DNA of 64,000 bases from NCBI GenBank assembly GCA_965153355.1, contig OZ231127.1, forward strand, positions 18,042,001-18,106,000. The letters run 5' to 3'. The stretch comes from Flaccisagitta enflata (Eukaryota; Chaetognatha; Sagittoidea; Aphragmophora). Of the stretch, positions 55,565 to 64,000 are shown piece by piece (the stretch's first letter is position 1; every line of letters begins with the position of its first letter). Under the pieces are notes generated by a model. It was given only the letters and a program-made list of their open reading frames with translations, ran no database searches and was not told where the DNA came from. The position numbers were made by a program, and so were the translations under genes.

Positions 55565-58476
55565 TTACATCAAATACTCATTGAGTAAACCATTGAGTTC
55601 GTACTCGTCAACGACAAAGACTATTTCTTCAACGCCGCTTACCATAACAGAATTTTTTTGACCCAAAAGAGGCGGTGACCTAACTCTAGTGGCGTGAAAC
55701 GTTACAGTTTCGGCGTTTACAGTTGAAAATTGGTTTGGCGCTACTTTCGTAAGGATTTTACCTTGAAGCTGATTACAATCGGCTAGTCCTCCCTTGGGCG
55801 TCGTGATCAGAATGAGATTTACCTCCTGCCCTTCACCTTGAGCAATGGCAATGACGGAACCTGCCTCAGCCAATTCAGCAACATTTTGGCGTAAACGGTC
55901 TTGCCCAAAACGAGTGCGGTCGCGGGCCGATCTTTTTTTGCCAGAGACTCGCTTGACCATGACCTTTTCCACTGGACCCAGCTCTTCGGTGCGTGAACAG
56001 TTGAGAAAATCTCCGTGTTCACATGACGCGCAAGAGAAGCAGCTAGCTTCACGAGTAATTAGCTCACCGGGTATAGAAGTCGTACATAATTGGTGAATAT
56101 CCCGTGTATGATCAATTGGATCCCAATCCAAAGTTGAGACTTTAACCTCCTTTGGTTCGACCACTTCACCATTGAAGCCACTATAAAAAAAACCCTTATG
56201 GTCCTCCATGCCGGGGCGAGTCTTGTTGAGGTCGAGAAAGTTGATGCTTGGAAGGAAGTTGGCAACATCGGCAATGGTTCTCAACGGGCGCTTTGCCAGT
56301 CCTTTTTCCCGACATTTCGTCTTGGCATATGCCCCGGCATGATCCACTTCTTTTTTGCCATGTCCGGCACAAGAGAAATGGATGCCGATGCAAGGACAAT
56401 TAGGGCATGATGACTCAGAGGTTTCATGGGTAACGCAGAGGTGCCGTCTGGACTCAGCAATGGGACCAAAGACTTTACGGGAGCAAAACTGTTGGGCGCA
56501 TCTGTCTGAAGCAAGAGTTAACTTCTCAAAAGTGAGATTCAACTTTTGATGAAGCCACTTAACAATTTTCCGGAGGCAATGTGAGGACATGTAATTGTCC
56601 TGCTCTGCCCGCTCACTAAAATAACAGAAATAGAACTTCACTTTCTTGAAGCCCTCTTGCTCTGAGACAAATGCGTAACAGTAAGCGACAGATGTAAAAA
56701 TGGTGTAGCTGTGATCGTGCCAATGAATTGACTGGATTTCTTCAAATTCTTTTGGGGTAAACTTCTCCGCAAAATCGCTGAGAATAACCAGATGCTTCAG
56801 GTCAAGATTTTGAAGAAGTTTTTCAAACTCGGCATCCTGATTGTGAGCAAGGAACCTATGTTTTGGAAACCCAATTAGTTTGCTTTTGACATGATTGATA
56901 AACTCTGCCGGGGGCCGATCGGATTTTACTTGAACACCCAACCGTCCAGCGCCATCTTTCTCAACAGAACGATAGGTAACTTTGGCGTCTGTTAGGGAGC
57001 CGAGGGGTTCAAAAAAGCGGGCCGTACCACTTACTGGAAGCTTAACAACATCTCTGGTACGCGAAGTAGGAGTCGAATTCTCGATGTAATATTCCTGAAT
57101 AAGCTTGTGCTTCTCTTCAAATTTCATGGTTTTTCGATTTCTTTTCATGGCATCGGTGACAAAAGAGGACCTCTTCCTGACTTTCCCAAAGCTTCCCGAA
57201 ACAGGGATAGACGAGGCCGGGTTAGACGAGGCCGGGTTAGACGAGGCCGGGTTAGACGAGGCCGGGATAGACGAGGCCGGGATAGACGAGGCCGGGATAT
57301 ACGAGGCCGGGATAGACGAGGCCGGGATAGACGAGGCCGGGATAGACGAGGCCGGGCGAGACGGGGCCGGGCGAGACGGGGCCGGCAAAGACGGGGCCGG
57401 CAAAGACGGGGCCGGCAAAGACGGGGCCGGCAAAGACGGGGCCGGCAAAGACGGGGCCGGCAAAGACGGGGCCGGCAAAGACGGGGCCGGCAAAGACGGG
57501 GCCGGCGAAGACGGGGCCGGCGAAGACGGGGCCGGCAAAGACGGGGCCGGCAAAGACGGGGCCGGCGAAGACGGGGCCGGCGAAGACGGGGCCGGCGAAG
57601 ACGGGGCCGGCGAAGACGGGGCCAGCGGAGACGGGGCCGGCGGAGACGGGGCCGGCGGAGACGGGGCCGGCGGAGACGGGGCCGGCGGAGACGGGGCTGG
57701 CAGAGACGGGGCTGGCGGAGACGGGGCTGGCGGAGACGAAGCCAGCGGAGACGGAGCCGGCATAGACGGAGCCGGCATAGACGAAGCTGGCATAGACGAA
57801 GCCGGCATAGACGAAGCCGGCATAGACAGAGCCAGCATAGACAGAGCCGGCATAGACGAAGCCGGCGGAGACAAGGCTGGCGGAGATGAGGTCGGCGGAG
57901 ACGAGGTCGGCGGAGACGAGGCCGGCGGAGACGTGGCCGGCGGAGACGAGGCCGGCGGAGACGAGGCCGGCGGAGACGAGGCCGGCGGAGACGAGGCCGG
58001 CGGAGACGAGGCCGGCGGAGACGAGGCCGGCGAAGACGAGGCCGGCGGAGACGAGGCCGGCGGAGACGAGGCCGGCGGAGACGAGGCCGGCGGAGACGCG
58101 GCTAGAAGAGACGCGGCTGGAAGAGACGCGGCTGGAAGAGACGCGGCTGGAAGAGACGCGGCTGGAAGAGACGCGGCCGGAAGAGACGCGGCCGGAAGAG
58201 ACGTGGCCGGAAAAGACGCGGCTGGAAGAGACGCAGCTGGAAGAGACGCTGCTGGAAGAGACGCGGCTGGAAGAGACGCAGCCGGCATGGGATTGGGTGG
58301 CACCGGATCAGATGGGGCTAATGCAGCAATTTTGTGGCGTGCCTTCTCAACCATATGTTTGCCAATCCCAAGGAATGAATGGATATCTTTGGTTGAAATG
58401 GCATTAGGGCCAAAGAGAACCGCCTGTAACACCATACGGCGAAACGCGCGTTCTTCGGAGTCTTGAGTGCCCGGTC
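55565..58476 (-). CDS. Exon 3: Pro/Ala/Ser array and DDE-like domain
   Basis: The exon opens with residues GTQDSEERAFRRMVLQAVLF and a short helical part (FLGIGKHMVEKARHKI), then about 365 residues of PAASL, PASSP, PAPSL and PASSI pentapeptides (57203-58290). After FGKVRKRSSF and a linker come the SDFAEKF, SDRCAQQF and GHGKKEVDHAG motifs. CPNCPC lies between the second and third motifs, and CFSCASCEHG with a further Cys near the C-terminus looks like a zinc site. The C-terminal region after residue about 1150 is unassigned. It stops with TAA at 55565. Confidence 0.7.
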
Positions 58477-59820
58477 CTGGTAAATAAAGTAAATTCTCTA
58501 TACTGTCTTATTTCAACTAGTCATTTTCATGTCCTCTCGTCATTTTCATGTCCTCTAGTCGTTTTCATGTCCTCTAGTCGTTTTCATGTCCTCTAGTCGT
58601 TTTCATCTCCTCAAGTCGTTTTCATCTCCTCTAGTCGTTTTCATCTCATCTAGTCGTTTTCATCTCCTCTAGTCGTTTTCATCTCCTCTAGTCGTTTTCA
58701 TCTCCTCTAATCATTTTCATCTCCTCTAATCATTTTCATCTCCTCTAATCATTTTCATCTCCTCTAATCATTTTCATCTCCTCTAATCATTTTCATCTCC
58801 TCTAATCATTTTCATCTCCTCTAATCATTTTCATCTCCTCTAGTCATTTTCATCTCCTCTAGTCATTTTCATCTCCTCTAGTCATTTTCATCTCCTCTAG
58901 TCATTTTCATCTCCTCTAGTCATTTTCATCTCCTCCAGTCATTTTCATCTCCTCTAATCATTTTCATCTCCTCTAGTCATTTTCATCTCTTCTAATAGTT
59001 TACATCTCATCTAGTCGTTCATATCTAATCTAGTCGTTTTCATCTCATTTTCTTGTTTCTATCTCGCTCATTTGTTTACATTTTATCCCGTTGAGACTAA
59101 CCTAATCCTTTATCCAAGCGTGATTTCAAATTTTCAATCAATTTGACTGCCTTGTCTCCTCGCGCAAGTTTTTGAGTGAGCAAAATTTCCTCGTTGATTT
59201 TACGCTTTTGTCGAAATTCAGCGATTCTTTCACGCAGCTTTCTTTTTCTTTCATGATCCTCCTCTTCCCTCTTTTTTACAATGATACGTTTTCTCTCCCT
59301 ATAGTCCCTCTTCCTTATTCGTTCTTTCTTTCTTTCTACGTGTCCCTCTCCAACTTGCTCCCTGTCGCGTTTCTTCTTCCGTCCGGGGGTCTTTAAGAGA
59401 CCAAAAGATGATGATGACTCAGAGGAAGATGAACGCGACCTCGGAGGTTTTGAAGTTGATGGCGATGGAAAGGGAGAAGTCGAGCGAGATGATGGCGAAG
59501 AGGCGCGAGATGATGATGGCGTTGAAGCAGGAGAAAATGAAGTTGTTGAGTCTACTGAAGAACGCCGGCGAGAAAATGACAGATTGGACAACCCATCCAG
59601 TAGCTTTGGGGTTAGGTCGTCTGCAGGTCTGACGGATCTCCCTTCTCTCTCTTTTGACGGTGACATGAGGAGAACGGTCTGAGAGTGGGGCATGGGAATT
59701 GTTGAGAAAACGTAAAGATATGTAAATGATTCAATTGGTTATTTCTCTTCATCTTTCTCCATCCGTCTGTCCATCTCTGTCTCTCTATTTCAGTTTGTCC
59801 TTGTCACTGGGTCTGTGATT

Positions 59821-59857
<37 letters not shown>

Positions 59858-61607
59858 CTTCGATGTTTTGAGTATTGATTGAGGACGGGTTGGCGAAACT
59901 TGTCTAGAAGACGAAATGGGACACATTGGCGTAATGGGACACGTTGGCGAAACGGGATGCATCGGCAAAATGGGAGGCGTCGGCGAAATGGGAGGTGTTG
60001 GCGAAATGGGACGTGGAAGTGTTGGTAATTGCTTCTGCCCAACCTGTATCAAGATCATCACCAAAACATCCGTAGTTTTCCCAGGTCATTTGCATTTTCT
60101 CTTTGTAGTCGCGTGCACGCGACTCTACAACCCGATTTGTCCGTTGGTTGGTCAGTCGGTCGGTCGGTCAGTCAGTTGGTCACACTTTACTTTTTTTATG
60201 ATTTTATTTCTTTGAACTCCCTGCTCCTGACCTCAAACATGGCCCTTGCCCACCCGCACGTGGCTTCGGTAGCCGTGTATCCGACCTTGTTAAACGCAAA
60301 TTCAAATCTACCATGTGACATGTCTGTCTGTTATTTGGCTTTAGTTGCTGGCTAAATGGCTCTAAAGGAGGCTGTGTTCATAGGCTGTGTCCATAGGTCT
60401 GTTATCTTGAATTGTCTGTAATACTGATTAATGAGCATTATGACCCCAGCTCTGCCACATTAAAGCCCCACCCACCTACGTACACTGCCCATGCCCTGCC
60501 CAGCCGGCAACTACTTTTGGATGAGTATCCGGCCTTGTTAAGTTAGTGACACGCGATCAACCAGCCTTATCTACCGTTCAGATCAAAGCTGCATTCTCTT
60601 TGATAATCACACAGACAAAAGTGAAATACAAAAAGTTAGCCCCCCAAAAATTGTAGCACCCTTACAGCCTTAATCACAGAATAAAGAAAGATATGTAAAA
60701 TGGGGAGTGGAAGTTTATATTAATATAATTAACCTCATTGAAGCAATTTTGGAATTTCATTTCCAGTAAAGAGCTATAGCTACAAAAAAAAAAAATTATA
60801 TATTTAGTGAAATTCAAAAATTATTAATGTTAGCTAGTTTTTAAATTGTAACTCTTTACTAAGAAAAAAATTCTAAAATCGCTCTGATGAGACTACTTTT
60901 ATTAATATAAACTTCCATTGCTTATTTTATATGCCTTTTTCTATTTAACAAGTGCGGCCGTAGGGGGGTGCTACAGTTTTTTGGGGGTCAACTTCTCGTA
61001 CTTCACTTTTGTCTGTAGATGATAAACATTGGTTAGGGTCGACTAACGATGTACATGTTCGCCTATTTTTTTAAAAGAACATCTGTTTTCTGAAGCCTTG
61101 AGGTTCTTATAAAGTAGGTTTTTTTTTCTAAACAAGGCTGGATACACGGCCAATATCAGTTGCAGACGGGTGGGCAGGGGCAGAAATGCGCGATTTCACA
61201 CTTTCCAACTCGATCACCAGGAACCGACGGACGGAACAATGGAAAAAGCCTCTTATGTCCGCAATTAAAAATGGCGCATTGCTCACCAGTGGTAATTTCA
61301 CTTTCAAGATTCGAGCCTTCTTGCTTTCGTAATAACGTTTGTTACGTTCCTGCCTTTCGCGCGCCGCTTCATCATCAGTTACTTTTTTTGGCCGCCCGCG
61401 CCCACTGGTCGTCACATTTTCGTCATCCGTAGTTACGTCGACCCACTGATCAGACAGCTCGTTTTCTTCTTCCTCTTCAACTAGACCTTTTTTTCTCTGG
61501 TAGTAGCGGCGATCTGACTCACGTTTCTTTTTCAGTACAGCATCTTCTTCTGAATCATCTTCCGCTTTTCGAGGTCTACCCCTAGGCTTACCCGTTTTTT
61601 TGGTCAT
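55565..61607 (-). CDS. Three-exon gene for a ~1,269-residue transposase-derived-like protein
   Basis: Exons 61607-61287, 59678-59102 and 58476-55565 join in phase 0 and phase 1 to 3,810 coding bases. Donors are CTG|GTGAGC and TTAG|GTTAGT; acceptors are CCCACTCTCAG and TTTATTTACCAG. Order: two AT-hook-like motifs, basic YY repeats, a Ser-rich and basic region, ~73 Pro/Ala/Ser pentapeptides, then a domain with Asp867 (SDFAEKF), Asp957 (SDRCAQQF) and HGK...D (His1005, Asp1011) and a C-terminal cysteine cluster (about 1110-1125). This motif order is known to me from many uncharacterised, probably DDE-transposase-derived invertebrate proteins, so DNA binding in the nucleus is likely. I found no flanking terminal repeats. 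It may be a domesticated or an active element. An acceptor-like CTTCTTTCACCTCAG just before 61643 suggests a further 5' exon. Confidence 0.7.
57203..58290. repeat. 15-bp coding minisatellite
   Basis: About 73 units (plus-strand form GGCGGAGACGAGGCC), all in multiples of 15 bp so the minus frame stays open. Blocks of variants (GGGATAGAC, GGCAAAGAC, GGAAGAGAC) show local expansion. A plus-strand frame is also open, but only because the unit lacks stops. Confidence 0.9.
58518..59062. repeat. 19-bp minisatellite filling intron 2
   Basis: About 28 units of TCTAGTCATTTTCATCTCC, with an AATC variant block and a GTCG variant block. It occupies nearly all of the 625-bp intron 59101-58477. Confidence 0.95.
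59102..59678 (-). CDS. Exon 2: Ser-rich segment and basic coiled-coil-like region
   Basis: 192 codons (residues 108-299) plus one base. Residues about 140-200 are Ser/Pro/Arg-rich and unstructured in appearance. About 210-290 are Arg/Lys/Glu-rich (KKKRDREQ, KRKLRERIAEFRQKRK) and look helical, as in the N-terminal parts of related invertebrate proteins. Starting the exon after CTCTCAG at 59679 gives phase 0, matching exon 1. The ATG at 59693 lies in the intron. Confidence 0.65.
59821..59856. repeat. (CT)n microsatellite in intron 1
   Basis: About 18 CT units. The adjoining 59890-60010 holds a short AATGGGACACGTTGGCG-type tandem repeat (about 15-18 bp). Confidence 0.9.
60107..60292 (-). mobile_element. 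Family A element in intron 1
   Basis: Hairpin AGTCGCG (60107-60113) / CGCGACT (60118-60124), GGTTGGTCAGTCGGTCGG run, CTTGCCCACCCGCACGTGG and the end GCCGTGTATCCGACCTTGTT. A decayed relative (end GAGTATCCGGCCTTGTT) follows at about 60310-60540. Confidence 0.85.
60612..61015. mobile_element. Foldback MITE in intron 1
   Basis: CAGACAAAAGTGAAATAC and GCCCCCCAAAAATTGTAGCA on the left face TGCTACAGTTTTTTGGGGG and CTTCACTTTTGTCTG on the right. TA follows the right end and a CA precedes the left, so the target site is only half preserved. Confidence 0.75.
61131..61270 (+). mobile_element. Family A element next to exon 1
   Basis: Left end AACAAGGCTGGATACACGGC, CAGTTGCAGACGGGTGGGC, AACCGACGGACGG run, and the end GTCCGCAATTAAAAA. 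The left arm of the right hairpin is missing. It ends 16 bp from the exon 1 donor, inside the intron. Confidence 0.75.
61287..61607 (-). CDS. Exon 1: AT-hook-like and basic repeats
   Basis: 107 residues from ATG at 61607. KPRGRPRK (7-14) and GRGRPKK (69-75) are AT-hook-like cores that would contact the minor groove of AT-rich DNA. SDRRYYQRKK (31-40) and RNKRYYESKK (88-97) are an internal duplication, and acidic runs lie between. An upstream in-frame ATG at 61667 lies before the acceptor-like CTTTCACCTCAG, so it is probably intronic. The exon ends at a GTGAGC donor in phase 0. Confidence 0.65.
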
Positions 61608-61649
61608 GATGACCGTAAAAATATGAAGAGCATTGAAATGTACCTGAGG

Positions 61650-62386
61650 TGAAAGAAGAAAAAACATTTCGAAAAGTGTTTTGAATCAGAGACCCTCCAA
61701 TACAGAGAGGGTAGCAATATTGTATTCCGTGCTAGCGAGCGCGAGCGTGAGAGTAAGCCGCAAACATTTGAGCTGAAGATGAAAACAGTTTTGTACGCAA
61801 TTGTGGGATAAAAGTTAGTAGCTATTCTGTGTTTTTTCTTAGTCTCCTAGTTTTGCGCTGGTGACTCTGTGAGCTGCCCTCTTTGCGTCGTCTTGACAAG
61901 TGGAGCCAAGCTGGGAAGTGATAAGAACAAATTCGTGCAATAACTAAAACAAAAGGCTCTTTGGGCCAAACACGAAACAAGTCCGCTTCGTGCCGCCAAT
62001 AACTTCCGTTGGTTTTCCTAATTTGCATAATTAAGTAAAATCTGTTATTTGCCAGCGAACTAGGCTTCGTTAAGCGCAAATTTTCCCAGAAATGATGTCG
62101 GGTGATTAATAGGGAAGGTTAATATCAGTTTCGGACGGATTCGAATGATGAAAATTTTTCCAGTTGCCTCACCGCCTGTCTACGGATCTTACCATTAGTC
62201 GTATAGCAAGGCTTTGTATTCATATCACTTTTCTCTTTTCTGCTTCTTTGTCGATTTAATATTTTCTCCACGCGTGATTTGTTTTCTTGGCAAACATTGG
62301 CAATGGTAATGACAAATCTTCTTTGTTGATTGATGGTGATTTTCCTTTCGATAATTGATTATTTTCGCCTCCACCTTTTGGATCAA

Positions 62387-62431
<45 letters not shown>

Positions 62432-63220
62432 TGATCGTTTCCGGCTTTCAGCTCTCATAAGATTGCCAGCATTAACTTAATGTTTCTTCTCATCTGAATC
62501 ATCAACTTACCTTTTATCTATGTAAGTTGAAACAACATTGCCCTCAACATCTCACTCTTTTTTGGCCAGCATCACCTTCCGTAGTCACCCAATCCACCCT
62601 CGAACCCCCCCTTCCACTTTTATCTTAGTGTCAGATAGCATTCCACTATAGCTTCAGCTACAGATACATGTATTCCAAATACAGCTGTACCTACTCCTTA
62701 TGTTGAAAAAGCTGACCATAATTTTTTTCGATTGCAACCAAATATATAAGTTGGAAAGAGTCATATTTGACTGAGCAGTCGAGTCACGTTCAAACGGACA
62801 CACCCACAACGAAAATTTGCCTATGAATACATAACTGTAGGTATACGACCTAATTTTTCCAAATTGATGACAGTACTCATTCATTGGCCTTTTTCACTCA
62901 AACATGTCTCTGAGGTGAGGTTTTGGGAGGTTTCGGACATTTTTGGCCCGAAAAAATCCAATTGACCCCAATAATTATATGACTTTTTTAATGAAGAAAT
63001 TAGCGAGATTTTTGGCTGCTGTTTTTCTTGCAGTTGGCCCTTTAAAATAATAATAGATAAGGTCAAAAATGCCTGAAAACCTCCAGAATTTTACTACATA
63101 CAGTGTATGTAAGTATTTTTAAAAAATGAGCCGATTCTGTGAGCTTTATTTGAATTATGGGGTGCTTGAAAGAGTCATTTGAAATGAAAATTAGGAGGAA
63201 ATCCTCAGAAAATGATTTCC
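61650..63220. other. 5' flank of the transposase-like gene and unannotated sequence
   Basis: An acceptor-like site is at 61643-61660. (CT)n lies at 62390-62427. I see no promoter motif, terminal inverted repeat or further exon that I can support. Confidence 0.4.
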
Positions 63221-63224
63221 ACTT

Positions 63225-63960
63225 GGGGGGGGGGGGGGGGGGTATTTGACACTTGTGGGGGGTAGTTGACACTTGTGGGGGGTAGTTGACACTTTTGGGG
63301 GTAGTTAACTTGCGGGGGTAGTTGACACTTGGGGGTACAGTTGGGGGTGGTTGACACTTGTGGAGGGTAGTTGACACTTTTGGGGGTAGTTGACACTTGT
63401 GGGGGTAGTTGACACTTGCAGGTGTAGTTGACACTTGCAAGGGGTAGTTGACACTTGCAAGGGGTAGTTGACACTTGCAAGGGGTAGTTGACACTTGCAA
63501 GGGGTAGTTGACACTTGCGGGGGATAGTTAACACTTGCGGGGGATAGTTGACACTTGCGGGGGGTAGTTGACACTTGTGGGGGGTAGTTGACACTTGCGG
63601 GGGTAGTTGACACTTGCCGGGGGTAGTTGACACTTGCAGGGGGATAGTTGACACTTGCGGGGGATAGTTGACACTTGCGGGGGGTAGTTGACACTTGTGA
63701 GGGGTAGTTGACACTTGCGGGGGTAGTTGACACTTGCAGGGGGTAGTTGACACTTGCGGGGGGTAGTTGACACTTTTGGGGGTAGTTGACACTTACGGGG
63801 GTAGTTGACACTTACGGGGGTAGTTGACCCTTGCGGGGGGTCATTGAAACTTGTTGGGGGTAGTTGACACTTGTGGGGGGGTAGACACTGGCAGGGGTAG
63901 TTGACACTTGCGGGGGGGTAGTTGATGCTTTCGGGGGTTATTTGCAGACCTTTTTTTAGC
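63225..63960. repeat. G-rich 19-bp minisatellite
   Basis: About 38 units of GGGGGTAGTTGACACTTGC with G-run length and CAA/TGT variants, preceded by a run of about 20 G. Runs of 4-7 G every ~19 bp allow G-quadruplex formation. Frames across it are artefacts. Confidence 0.95.
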
Positions 63961-64000
63961 GAATTTTTTGACAGAGCCAGTCGGGCTCTCTCCGCTCAAT

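Noticed and set aside
57105-58466. Plus-strand 453-residue frame (EAGID/DGAGK repeats) opposite the transposase-like gene
   Set aside because: It is open only because the 15-bp unit has no stop on that strand. The minus frame continues into a motif-bearing domain and has consistent splice sites.
61822-62079. Minus-strand frame upstream of the transposase-like gene
   Set aside because: It begins at a non-ATG codon, has no recognisable motif and no clear splice sites linking it to exon 1. It could still be a 5' exon, but I cannot support it.
63225-63960. CRISPR-like direct repeats
   Set aside because: The units are contiguous with no unique spacers, and the genome is eukaryotic.

Overview
This is eukaryotic, almost certainly invertebrate-animal, nuclear DNA. 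It is AT-rich and intron-bearing, with dense microsatellites, foldback transposons, LINE fragments and one 10-N assembly gap (39141-39150). I see no bacterial gene, operon, rRNA, tRNA or CRISPR. I cannot name the species.

Layout. 0.6-2.9 kb: a recent 1-kb tandem duplication bounded by (CT)n. 2.9-6 kb: a dispersed repeat carrying a 588-bp TA-flanked MITE, then a second foldback element. 6.5-14.6 kb: a cluster of short elements with a hairpin at each end (called family A here), minisatellites and long (CT)n tracts. 13.2 kb: a possible lone glycosyltransferase-like exon. 15-18.4 kb: MITEs, a LINE fragment and a second copy of the 2.9-kb repeat. 19-22.8 kb: family A and family B elements. 23.7-25.6 kb: a 1.93-kb non-autonomous hAT-like element with an 8-bp target duplication. 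26-28.5 kb: family B elements with GC-rich minisatellite cores, then a GAAA-rich tract. 31.4-32.4 kb: a 40-bp satellite around an inverted repeat. 34.9-38.7 kb: a 3.8-kb palindrome built of ~515-bp units with (AG)n at its centre. 39.1-40.1 kb: a TATG/TAAG array. 42-54.9 kb: more family A and B copies, simple repeats, a second LINE fragment and a 601-bp foldback MITE.

55.5-61.6 kb, minus strand: the only convincing protein-coding gene. Three exons join in phase to give about 1,269 residues: AT-hook-like motifs and basic YY repeats, a serine-rich and basic segment, about 73 Pro/Ala/Ser pentapeptides encoded by a 15-bp minisatellite, and a domain with Asp and HGK motifs resembling DDE-type transposase-derived proteins of invertebrates. 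63.2-63.96 kb: a G-rich 19-bp minisatellite.

The most unusual observation is family A, with more than 20 copies or remnants. Each has a short hairpin at both ends. Between subfamilies the stem sequences change but stay complementary, and a subterminal motif at one end repeats the arm of the hairpin at the other. Structure seems to be conserved rather than sequence. A copy inserted in a 73-bp minisatellite fixes its boundaries and shows insertion into a T-run without an obvious target duplication. This recalls non-autonomous Helitron2/Helentron-type elements. The orientation '+' for family A means that the hairpin followed by TAAAAA lies at the right end.
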